NCBI GenBank assembly: GCA_965247245.1
Contig: CBDFGV010000003.1
Span: 496,001-560,000 of the forward strand
DNA: 64,000 bases
Reading direction: 5' to 3'
DNA from: Tectiglobus sp965247245
GTDB lineage: Bacteria > Pseudomonadota > Alphaproteobacteria > Rhizobiales > Hyphomicrobiaceae
The notes beneath the pieces were generated by a model. The model ran no database searches. It saw only the letters and a list, made by a program, of their open reading frames with translations, and had not been told where the DNA came from. The position numbers and the translations under genes are program-made. Shown here piece by piece: positions 9,389 through 17,236 of this stretch (its first letter is position 1; every line of letters begins with the position of its first letter).

Positions 9389-9937
9389 ATGTCACCAGCA
9401 CAACAACAATCACATTACCCAGATCCCGTTGCAGATCAGGAGATTGTTTCCCGCACTCTGTCAATTCTCGTTGACAACGAACCAGGTGTACTTGCCCGCG
9501 TCATCGGCCTCTTTTCAGGCCGCGGCTATAACATCGACTCCCTAACTGTCACCGAGACAGAGCACGAAAAGCACCTATCGCGGATCACGATCATCACGCG
9601 CGGCACTGCCAGTGTCATCATGCAAATCAAGCATCAACTGGAACGCATGGTTCCAGTCCACCGAGTCACTGATCTGACGCTGGAGAGTGAATCGCTGGAG
9701 CGCGAGCTCGCGCTCATCAAGGTTGCCGGGCAGGGCGACAATCGTATCGAAGCCCTCCGACTTGCTGAAATCTTCAAAGCCGATGTCATTGATGCATCTA
9801 CCGAGCACTTCGTGTTTCAGCTCACCGGTCGGTCCGTAGAAATAGAGCGCTTCATTGGCATCATGGCTGGCCTGGGATTGGTGGAAGTTTCGCGCACCGG
9901 TATTGCAGCGATTGCCCGTGGCAAGGACGGACTCTAG
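9389..9937 (+). CDS. ilvN: Acetolactate synthase, small regulatory subunit
   Basis: Regulatory partner of IlvB. It activates the large subunit and confers valine feedback inhibition. The 182-residue protein carries an N-terminal ACT domain (ISILVDNEPGVLARVIGLFSGRGYNIDSL pattern, residues about 27-55), which binds the amino acid, and a C-terminal domain ending in the typical EVSRTGIAAIARG. Length is slightly over that of IlvH/IlvN because of a 20-residue polar extension at the start. A GST gene separates it from ilvB. Confidence 0.95.
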   Translation: MSPAQQQSHYPDPVADQEIVSRTLSILVDNEPGVLARVIGLFSGRGYNIDSLTVTETEHEKHLSRITIITRGTASVIMQIKHQLERMVPVHRVTDLTLESESLERELALIKVAGQGDNRIEALRLAEIFKADVIDASTEHFVFQLTGRSVEIERFIGIMAGLGLVEVSRTGIAAIARGKDGL

Positions 9938-9982
9938 GTTCGCGGTTCAATCCTTTACCAGACGAGCTGACAAGCCACCACC

Positions 9983-10663
9983 TTACAGGCCTTCGATCAC
10001 ATAGACCCGTGCCGGAGCTCCATCTCCTTCCGGCACTTTCAAGGGCGCAGCGGACAGAAACACACGCTCCTCTTTGATCTCTGCCGTGTTCGTCAGGTAC
10101 TCCACCATATGCACGCCGTTGCGCAGAAGAATATCATGCGTCACGTGCTCAGGAACCGGGCTGGCGATCCCATCAAGCAGGAGCCGGATCACATAGTCTT
10201 GCGGGAAGTCGTAACAGATCGTCTCGATACCAAGCTCTAGTAGCCACTTCGCAGCGTCTTGTGTGAGGTAAGGCGACTCCGTCCAAAACTCGCGCGTGTT
10301 GAAGCTGCGATGCCGATGCCAGCCTGTTTTGAGAATGATCTTGTCACCCTTACTGACATGCGAAGAGCGCGCCGCCAGCAAATCGGGTTCAATGGCTTGA
10401 TCAGCGGTCACATCCATAAGATCAATGACAGCAGCCTCACCTACCAGCGCATCCAGGGCCGTATTCTCAATCGTATCACCATCGCTGAAGTAGTGCCGCC
10501 GGGCGTCGACATGCGTAAACGAATGGCAGGACACTTTGATGGTTGTCACCTGCGCAATGTCCCCGGCTGACAGATCACCTTTGACAGTCCGCTCACTTGG
10601 CCATCGAACATGGTCCGTGATGATCGGCATTGAGAGGTCAATTATCCGCATAACAGTTCTCAC
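9983..10663 (-). CDS. Cyclase-family metal-dependent hydrolase (kynurenine formamidase-like fold)
   Basis: A 226-residue protein of the cyclase/KynB-like family (Pfam Cyclase). The metal-binding segment HSFTHVDARRHYFSDG near residues 47-62 is the family signature (HxGTHxDxPxH in the consensus). Here the middle Gly-Thr is Ser-Phe, a departure from consensus. Members hydrolyse formamides, isatin or cyclic amides. The substrate here is unknown. The GTG start overlaps the stop of the upstream amidohydrolase gene in a four-base GTGA, so the two are translationally coupled. An ATG at 10651 is an alternative start. Confidence 0.8.
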   Translation of the reverse strand: MRTVMRIIDLSMPIITDHVRWPSERTVKGDLSAGDIAQVTTIKVSCHSFTHVDARRHYFSDGDTIENTALDALVGEAAVIDLMDVTADQAIEPDLLAARSSHVSKGDKIILKTGWHRHRSFNTREFWTESPYLTQDAAKWLLELGIETICYDFPQDYVIRLLLDGIASPVPEHVTHDILLRNGVHMVEYLTNTAEIKEERVFLSAAPLKVPEGDGAPARVYVIEGL

Positions 10664-11592
10664 TCTGCCAGTGGCTTGATATCGAGTCCATAGATTCGGA
10701 TAGCATTGTCATGAAACAACTTTAGCTTCTCCGATCTGGAAACGTCGGCCACCGAACGCTTATAACCCTCGTAGATGGTCTCGAAGGATCCGCACAAGCC
10801 ATCGACCGGGAAGTTTGAAGCAAACATGCAGCGCTCGCTATCGAATGCTTCGAGCAGCGCATAGATCACGCTCATATGGTCATCCAATTGCCACTGGCGA
10901 CCAGCAATGCCGATGCCAGAGATCTTCATCGAAAAATGTGGAGCTTCAGCTGCTCGACGGACAGCTTTCTTCCAGGCAGCGATTGCGTCCTTGCTCCGGT
11001 CAACTGGCATGAACCCATGATTGATCACGATCGGTGTTTCCGGATAGCGGTCTGTGAGGTCTAGCAGCTCATCAATCTGCCACCAGGGCGCCTGCAGCTC
11101 AAAGTGAAGACCATTCTTGGCGAGCTCGGCAAACCCGTTCTGCCAAGCCGGATCAGACAGGCTGCCTGGCACACCCTTCTCAACAAGCTCCGGCCTGATA
11201 GCAGCGGTCGGTTTATGACGAACACCACGAACAAGCGGAAACTCAGCATGAGCCGCTATCACGTCTACGGCGTCGTCCCGATGAAGAAACGCTCGCGCGA
11301 TATGAGCGGCAGGTGCGCCCTGCTCGCTCGCGAGCTCCGACATCCAAGCTGACTCTGCAACGGGATCGTTCTCGTCCCACTCACCCTCCATGGTGACCGA
11401 GGCAACGACTTTGTGCTGACCGTGGAGCGCCTTGTACTCATCCTGCAAGAAGCGTTTGCGGATGGATGAATAATCACCGTAGCGAAACGGGATCATCGGT
11501 TCATCGCGCAACCACGGATGATAGTTCTTTTCCGGATCCCAGAAATGATGATGAGCATCAATAATCGGCAGATCGTCGTCAACACCGGTCAT
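10660..11592 (-). CDS. Amidohydrolase family 2 (COG3618-type TIM-barrel lactonase/hydrolase)
   Basis: A 310-residue TIM-barrel metal hydrolase. The N-terminal IIDAHHHFWDP motif is the metal site typical of COG3618. Later motifs are VVASVTMEGEW, INHGF and MFASNFPVDGL, where the Asp is usually catalytic. Known relatives open sugar-acid lactones (L-fuconolactone, L-rhamnonolactone) or pyrone-dicarboxylate lactone. The substrate here cannot be read from sequence. It forms a coupled pair with the downstream cyclase-family gene. Together with the nearby IlvD/Edd dehydratase it suggests a small-acid catabolic route. Confidence 0.82.
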   Translation of the reverse strand: MTGVDDDLPIIDAHHHFWDPEKNYHPWLRDEPMIPFRYGDYSSIRKRFLQDEYKALHGQHKVVASVTMEGEWDENDPVAESAWMSELASEQGAPAAHIARAFLHRDDAVDVIAAHAEFPLVRGVRHKPTAAIRPELVEKGVPGSLSDPAWQNGFAELAKNGLHFELQAPWWQIDELLDLTDRYPETPIVINHGFMPVDRSKDAIAAWKKAVRRAAEAPHFSMKISGIGIAGRQWQLDDHMSVIYALLEAFDSERCMFASNFPVDGLCGSFETIYEGYKRSVADVSRSEKLKLFHDNAIRIYGLDIKPLAE

Positions 11593-11671
11593 CGGTCGGC
11601 CTTGTCATATAGGAGAACAGTGAGTTGGAAGTTCACCCTATATCATCGGCGCAACTGAGCTGACAAATCGC

Positions 11672-12172
11672 TTAGATCATCGCTTTACGCACCTGGAAGA
11701 CCTCCATGATCCGCGCGCCGCGATGCGGTCCATCGCAGACAAACTGCCACCGCCCTTCTGTGAACGTATCGCACATCTTGACGCCCTTAATGAGGATCCA
11801 GTGGCCTTCTTTGCCCTTGTGGACACCGAGAATATAGTGCGTCCAGGCGTTGCGCGGCTTCTGCATCCACGACCAAAGCGTGGGTCGCTCCTTACGCTCC
11901 AAATGGGTGTAATTCTCGATCTCGACCATCTGATAGCCAAATACAGCGAGCGCGCCTTCCACCTCTTCTGTGTAAGTTCCGACGACGACAGGCTTGGAGT
12001 GCTCCGGCAATTCCCGGATGCGACGGATTTCATCTTCCACCTTACTGATCGACCAGCCTGTGATAGCAGAGATCACATAAGGCCCACAAAAAGCAGTGCG
12101 ACCCGTGTCGTTCTGGACTTCATTTAGTGATGAGGTCGTCCGTGGTCCTAGATCGTCCAATGACAGTGCCAT
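11672..12172 (-). CDS. Uncharacterised small protein, possibly papain-like cysteine peptidase fold
   Basis: A 166-residue soluble protein that I do not recognise firmly. TAFCGPYVISAITG at residues about 26-39 resembles the nucleophile helix of papain/C39-like peptidases, with Cys before Gly-Pro. HYILGVHKGKEGHWILIKG near residues 112-130 resembles the catalytic-His strand. There is no signal peptide. It stands alone on the minus strand between a catabolic pair and the divergent dehydratase gene, 111 bases from the latter. Catalytic assignment is inference only. Similar small proteins occur in phages, but no other phage gene is nearby. Confidence 0.6.
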   Translation of the reverse strand: MALSLDDLGPRTTSSLNEVQNDTGRTAFCGPYVISAITGWSISKVEDEIRRIRELPEHSKPVVVGTYTEEVEGALAVFGYQMVEIENYTHLERKERPTLWSWMQKPRNAWTHYILGVHKGKEGHWILIKGVKMCDTFTEGRWQFVCDGPHRGARIMEVFQVRKAMI

Positions 12173-12283
12173 GACTCGCTCCCGAACAAACTTAATGCCA
12201 AGTTAATGGCAGTTTGCCGCGAGGTGATTTACGAATCGTTAAGCTTGTCGGGCAGCAGAAACACGCGACGGAGGAAATAACAA

Positions 12284-13999
12284 ATGACCAGCAATGATGA
12301 CAATGAGCGCGGGTTTCTGCGCGGCCTGCAATCCTATGGCGATCGCGATTTCTCAATTTATATGCGGCGAGCTTTTGCGAAGTCACAAGGCTGGTCCGGT
12401 GAGGAACTGAAGAAGCCGGTGGTCGGCATCGCTTACACGTACTCCCGGTTCAATCCCTGCCATCGTCATTTTCCTGAACTGCTCGATGCCATCAAGCGTG
12501 GTGTTGCTGCCGCCGGTGGCCTCGCCATGGAGTTCCCAACGACGTCTCTCCACGAATCGACGCTCGCGCCAAACTCCATGAAGTTTCGCAACCTGATGGC
12601 GCTCGACACCGAAGAGATGATCCGCGCCCAGCCTATGGACTCCGTTGTCCTTATGGGCGGTTGCGACAAGACCGTGCCAGCGCAACTCATGGGGGCGATC
12701 AGCGCCAACAAGCCGGCAATACAACTCATCGGCGGCCCTCAAATGACATCACGCTATAAGGATGACCGTGTTGGCGCCTGCACCGATTGCCGAAAATTCT
12801 GGATGAAGTATCGCGCCGGTGAAATCAACGATCAGGAGATCGAAGCCGTCGAGGGGCGACTGGTAACGACTGCCGGAACCTGCGCGGTGATGGGCACGGC
12901 ATCCACAATGGCAGCCATCGCGGAAAGCCTTGGTATGACACTCCCCGGCACCGCCGCCATCCCAGCTGTTCATGCCGATAGACTGCGCGCCGCTGAAGCA
13001 TCCGGTCAGGAAGCTGTCCGCATTGCACGAGACAACATCACACCGCAGCAAATCGTAACGCCGCAGGCCGTCGAAAACGCCCTGCGCGTGTTGCTGTCCA
13101 TTGGTGGCTCGACCAACGGTGTCATCCACCTCGCAGCCATAGCAGGCCGGGCCGGGATCAAACTTGATCTCGCCAAACTCAACGAACTTTCAGACACCAC
13201 GCCCGTACTAACGGCCGTCAAGCCTGTCGGCGATGAGTTCTATATGGAGGACTTCTTCGCAGCAGGCGGCATAGGCGCCGTTCTCCGCGAACTCAAACCG
13301 CTCCTCAATCTCGATTGTACGACCATAACGGGTCAGACGCTCGGTGGCCGGCTTGCCGAAGAAGAAGGCGACTATGTTGATCGTCGGGTCATCATGTCGG
13401 CGGAAACTCCGCTTGCAGAACAAGGCGGCCTCGTCGCGCTATTCGGCTCACTTGCTCCAAACGGCTGCATCATCAAACGATCCGCTGCCACACCTGAGCT
13501 CTTCGAAAAGCAAGGACGCGCAGTCGTCTTCACGTCCCTCGATGATCTCGCCGCCCGCATCGACGATCCAGATCTGGATGTGACAGCCGATGATTTTCTC
13601 ATTCTCCAGAATGCTGGTCCACGATCTGACTATGCGATGCCGGAGGCAGGCTTCTTGCCCATTCCCAAAAAACTACTCGCGCAGGGCGTCAAGGACATGG
13701 TCCGCATCTCCGATGCCCGTATGAGCGGTACCGCCTATGGAACCATCGTACTGCACGTGGCACCCGAAGCGGCAGCCGGCGGACCATTAGGTCTTGTTCG
13801 TAGCGGCGATTTGATCAACCTCAGCGTCGCAAACAAGACGATCGACTTGCTCGTAGACGAAAGCGAATTGGAAAAGCGAAGAGCCGAACAACCCGCCAAT
13901 CAAGATACATCTGCGTTCCGCGGCTACGATCGCATGTTCCGCGAAAATGTTCTGCAGGCACCGGATGGGGCTGATTTCGGCTTCTGCCGTACTGTCTGA
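12284..13999 (+). CDS. IlvD/Edd-family dehydratase, probably acting on a sugar acid
   Basis: A 571-residue iron-sulfur dehydratase that removes water from a 2,3-dihydroxy acid to give a 2-keto-3-deoxy acid. Three conserved Cys likely bind the cluster: Cys59 (RFNPCHRH), Cys127 (GGCDKTVPA) and Cys200 (GTCAVMG). RISDARMSGTAYG near the C-terminus is the active-site segment. CTDCRKFWMKYRAGEI and the overall length resemble the arabinonate/xylonate dehydratase branch more than biosynthetic IlvD. A GGAGG ribosome site lies at 12270-12274. The neighbouring CoA-transferase and lactonase-like gene support a catabolic role. Confidence 0.88.
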   Translation: MTSNDDNERGFLRGLQSYGDRDFSIYMRRAFAKSQGWSGEELKKPVVGIAYTYSRFNPCHRHFPELLDAIKRGVAAAGGLAMEFPTTSLHESTLAPNSMKFRNLMALDTEEMIRAQPMDSVVLMGGCDKTVPAQLMGAISANKPAIQLIGGPQMTSRYKDDRVGACTDCRKFWMKYRAGEINDQEIEAVEGRLVTTAGTCAVMGTASTMAAIAESLGMTLPGTAAIPAVHADRLRAAEASGQEAVRIARDNITPQQIVTPQAVENALRVLLSIGGSTNGVIHLAAIAGRAGIKLDLAKLNELSDTTPVLTAVKPVGDEFYMEDFFAAGGIGAVLRELKPLLNLDCTTITGQTLGGRLAEEEGDYVDRRVIMSAETPLAEQGGLVALFGSLAPNGCIIKRSAATPELFEKQGRAVVFTSLDDLAARIDDPDLDVTADDFLILQNAGPRSDYAMPEAGFLPIPKKLLAQGVKDMVRISDARMSGTAYGTIVLHVAPEAAAGGPLGLVRSGDLINLSVANKTIDLLVDESELEKRRAEQPANQDTSAFRGYDRMFRENVLQAPDGADFGFCRTV

Positions 14000-14101
14000 G
14001 CGAAAACAGGCCACATTGGCTGACCATTATCTCTTGTCGTAAGACCTCGAAGCACGCGCGGTCCGCTGACCACCTAAAGAGAAATCAAGAGCATCACGAC
14101 T

Positions 14102-15316
14102 GTGGAACCTCTATTGAAAAATCTCCGGGTCCTGGAACTCGGCCACTACATCGCGGCACCATTTGCCACCCGCACGCTTGCTGACTTGGGCGCTGATGTC
14201 ATCAAAGTCGAACCGCCGGGCAGCGGCGACCCGGTTCGTTCCTGGGGGATCCAGGAAGAGCATGGCTCGTTGTGGTGGAGTATTCACGGGCGCAACAAGC
14301 GCAGCGTAACAGTGAACCTACGTGACGCAAACGCACCCGAACTCGTTCTGAAACTCGCATCGAAGTGCGACGTCGTTGTCGAGAACTACAAGCCAGGTCA
14401 GTTGGAAAAATGGGGACTGACCCCTGCCGCGTTCGCCGAGGCGCGCCCCGGCATCGTGATTGTGCGCATTTCCGGTTACGGGCAAACTGGTCCCGAAGCA
14501 AAGCGGGCAGGCTTCGGGGTTATTGGAGAAGCGCAAGGCGGTCTCCGTCATCTCTGCGCCCATCCGCCCGAGATGACAGATCTGCCATCGGTGCGCGTCG
14601 GCGTCTCGATAGGTGACTCGATATCGGGGCTCTATGGTGCCCTCGGTGCATTGTCGGCGGTCATTAGTCAGCGCGAAACCGGAGCGAAGGACGCCCGTGT
14701 TGTCGACGTGGCATTGGGCGAGTCTGTACTGTCCATGTTGGAAGGCATTCTCCCAGAGTACGAACGCTACGGCATGATCCGACAGCCTGTCGGTTCCCGC
14801 ATTCCAACAGCCTCGCCAACCAACGCCTACAAATCAAAAGATGATCACTGGGTTCTTATCGCCGCAAACTCGGATCGACTGTTTGCGGAGTTGGCACGCT
14901 TGATGGGCCAACCGAAGCTCGCATCTGATCCGCGCTTCATCGACAATCCCAACCGGTTGGAAAACAATGCCGAGCTCGATCGGATGATCGGTGAATGGGT
15001 CAATGCCACCACTGCCGAGGATGCATTGGCCCAACTCGAAGAAGCCAACATCCCGTCGAGTAAGATCTACACCGCTGCCGACATCGCCGCCGACGAACAC
15101 TATCGCGCCCGCAAGATGGTGACGATGATTGATGATCCGCTCCACGGTAAGGTTATGCACCCAGGCGTCGTCCCGGTAATTGACGGGCTTGACCGCGACG
15201 CGCAGATCCGTTGGACGGGGCCGAGTGTTGGACAACATACCGATGAAGTCCTGACCGACTTACTGAACATGAACAGCGATGAACTAGGCGCCATGCGCCA
15301 GGCCGGTCTCATCTGA
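14102..15316 (+). CDS. Class III CoA-transferase (CaiB/BaiF family)
   Basis: A 404-residue enzyme that moves CoA between carboxylic acids through a covalent aspartyl intermediate. The N-terminal NLRVLELGHYIAAPFATRTL and LGADVIKVEPPGSGD are the family nucleotide-CoA fold signatures. The predicted catalytic Asp172 lies in SIGDSISGLYGAL. The C-terminal part contains the usual RKMVTMIDDPLHG segment. The start is GTG at 14102. It follows the dehydratase by about 100 bases in the same direction, so co-transcription is likely. The acid pair is unknown. Confidence 0.9.
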   Translation: MEPLLKNLRVLELGHYIAAPFATRTLADLGADVIKVEPPGSGDPVRSWGIQEEHGSLWWSIHGRNKRSVTVNLRDANAPELVLKLASKCDVVVENYKPGQLEKWGLTPAAFAEARPGIVIVRISGYGQTGPEAKRAGFGVIGEAQGGLRHLCAHPPEMTDLPSVRVGVSIGDSISGLYGALGALSAVISQRETGAKDARVVDVALGESVLSMLEGILPEYERYGMIRQPVGSRIPTASPTNAYKSKDDHWVLIAANSDRLFAELARLMGQPKLASDPRFIDNPNRLENNAELDRMIGEWVNATTAEDALAQLEEANIPSSKIYTAADIAADEHYRARKMVTMIDDPLHGKVMHPGVVPVIDGLDRDAQIRWTGPSVGQHTDEVLTDLLNMNSDELGAMRQAGLI

Positions 15317-15363
15317 TCCTTACGTATGGTGAAGCCGCACAATGCCCATGGAGCGTATGAGCC

Positions 15364-16269
15364 ATGCTGGTTCTTGTTCGTGTCTACTTGATTGGCATTC
15401 TTGTGCTGTCCCTGGTCGGCACCTTGGCTGCAATCAATCCGATGTTCGACATCGCGAACTATTTCCGTCCCTGGTTTCTACTCGCCAGTTTGCCAGCAGT
15501 CGTGCTCTTCCTGAGCAGCCAGCAATCCGCGCTGACACGAACGCTTGGCTTGATCATCGTGACCATCAACGCCACCCTGCTGTTCTATCCCGTGCTCACG
15601 AATCCGACCGGGAGCGCCCCAACCAAAGGCAAAGAGCTTAAGCTTGTTTCGCTGAACGTATGGCAAGCCAATCAAAGCATCGAGCGCGTCGCAAAATTTC
15701 TACAATCGGAGCAAGCAGATATCGTTCTGTTACAGGAGATGCACGGCGAGCATCTCATGGCCATCAAGGACAGCCTGCGCAAGCAGTATCCCTTCATCCA
15801 TACCTGCGTTTGCCGCAACCTGGTCTTGCTATCGCGAATTCCTTGGCAGGTCGCTGGCGGAAACCAGTCAACACGGTCGAAACCCGCCATGATCTGGGCG
15901 CGCTTTGCACGACCGGGTCGCGGCACCTACCGCGTCGTCGGCGTCCACACTGTCGCTCCTCATTATCCAGCTGTTCACGCCCAGCAGATGCGTTGGCTCT
16001 CTGAGCGCCTATCCAGTGGTGAACGGCTGATCATTGGCGGCGACTTCAATGCGACGCCCTGGTCAACCCAACTCATGAGCATGGCCACTCAACACAGTTT
16101 GCAACGCGCCATGACATTTGCCTGGAGCTGGCCGAGCGTCATCTATCCGCTAATCCTCATCGACAACTTCTTCGTTTCAAATCTGCTCCAGATCAGGTCA
16201 TCGAAGATTGGACCGGACGTTGGTTCGGACCATCGCCCGGTCATTATGAAGATCGCTATCCCATCCTAG
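15364..16269 (+). CDS. Membrane-anchored endonuclease/exonuclease/phosphatase-family protein
   Basis: A 301-residue protein with about three hydrophobic helices in residues 1-80 followed by an EEP (DNase I-like) domain. EEP landmarks are LVSLNVWQAN, DIVLLQEMHGEH (metal-binding Glu), IIGGDFNATPWS (Asp-Asn pair) and GSDHRPVIM (final Asp-His). The domain should face the periplasm or the membrane surface. Families with this layout hydrolyse phosphodiesters in nucleic acid, lipid or inositol phosphate. The substrate here is unknown. It starts 47 bases after the CoA-transferase stop. Confidence 0.85.
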   Translation: MLVLVRVYLIGILVLSLVGTLAAINPMFDIANYFRPWFLLASLPAVVLFLSSQQSALTRTLGLIIVTINATLLFYPVLTNPTGSAPTKGKELKLVSLNVWQANQSIERVAKFLQSEQADIVLLQEMHGEHLMAIKDSLRKQYPFIHTCVCRNLVLLSRIPWQVAGGNQSTRSKPAMIWARFARPGRGTYRVVGVHTVAPHYPAVHAQQMRWLSERLSSGERLIIGGDFNATPWSTQLMSMATQHSLQRAMTFAWSWPSVIYPLILIDNFFVSNLLQIRSSKIGPDVGSDHRPVIMKIAIPS

Positions 16270-16299
16270 CCAAACTAGTTGATGCGTTGGTTGGGATGC

Positions 16300-17115
16300 T
16301 CAGCCATCCAGCCTGGCCAAGTCTAGACGATGTACGGATCCCTCGGTCTCCGACTTCAATGCCGGATAACGATCAAGCACTAGAGGGTCGTGGCCCGGTA
16401 TCACGTTGCGCGGATCGCCAGCCAATTCAGCCAGCTTGGTATAGCTGCGCAATGTCTGATCCATGTCGATCGTTATCGAAAACGGTTTGCGCTGTTCGAA
16501 GTTCTCATAGAAATGCGCTGCGTCACTCGCGACAACAACCGGACCATTCTTCGTCATCACACGCACACACTGCAGCCCCTTGGAATGGCCAGGCACATGA
16601 TGGACGGTTATGCCGGGAGCGACATAGCCATCGCCATCATGAAACTGGACGCGACCCGAATAGACATGACGGACCATGTCGCAGACATGGTCGACCGTGA
16701 ATGGCACCTGCATGGATGGCTCGCACATGCACTTACCGGTGGCATAAGCCATCTCTGATTCCTGCAGGTGGAACTGGGCCTTGGGGAAGTCATGCAATGT
16801 GCCTGCATGATCAAAATGTAAATGCGAGACAATGACCGTCTCAAGCTCATCCGCGGCAATGCCCAGCTGTTTCAGCATTTGATGCGGCTCATGATCAACC
16901 TTGCGGCCGCGCCGCGTCGCTTCCTTCGTATCGAAGCCTGTATCGACAAGGATCGTTCGGTTCTCGTTCCGGATGACCCAGACAAAATATGCAATTGGCG
17001 CAGGTGAAGCGTGGTCATCGTCGTGCATGAAGTTGTCTTTGCGCGTACGGTTTGGATGCCAACCATACTTTAGGCCAAGAATTTCATAGGTTTCCGTGTC
17101 TGACATCGAGTGCAT
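16300..17115 (-). CDS. Metallo-beta-lactamase fold hydrolase, N-acyl homoserine lactonase-like
   Basis: A 271-residue MBL-fold enzyme with the dizinc motif HLHFDHAG (His98, His100, Asp102, His103). Further candidate metal ligands are His in HHVPGHSKG, Asp in ASDAAHFYEN and His in VIPGHDP. The N-terminal ILVDTGFD and overall spacing resemble the AHL lactonase group (AiiA/AttM/AidC type), which opens the lactone ring of quorum-sensing signals. Lactonase activity is a family inference. Related enzymes act on other lactones. No luxI/luxR genes were seen in the window. ATG at 17115 or 17106 can start the protein. Confidence 0.8.
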   Translation of the reverse strand: MHSMSDTETYEILGLKYGWHPNRTRKDNFMHDDDHASPAPIAYFVWVIRNENRTILVDTGFDTKEATRRGRKVDHEPHQMLKQLGIAADELETVIVSHLHFDHAGTLHDFPKAQFHLQESEMAYATGKCMCEPSMQVPFTVDHVCDMVRHVYSGRVQFHDGDGYVAPGITVHHVPGHSKGLQCVRVMTKNGPVVVASDAAHFYENFEQRKPFSITIDMDQTLRSYTKLAELAGDPRNVIPGHDPLVLDRYPALKSETEGSVHRLDLARLDG

Positions 17116-17236
17116 CCTCTCAAATTAGTTTGGCACAGACAGGATGCGCTGTTAGGGATGTTTCGTCGAGCCTGAGCGCGAAAAATCAGAGCCGTTTCGG
17201 CGGGACAGGCCTCGAAGCCACGAGTGGAAGAGCATT

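Noticed and set aside
12284..13999. Biosynthetic IlvD for valine/isoleucine
   Set aside because: Sequence style (CTDCRKFWMKYRAGEI) and catabolic neighbours fit the sugar-acid dehydratase branch better. The call is left at family level.
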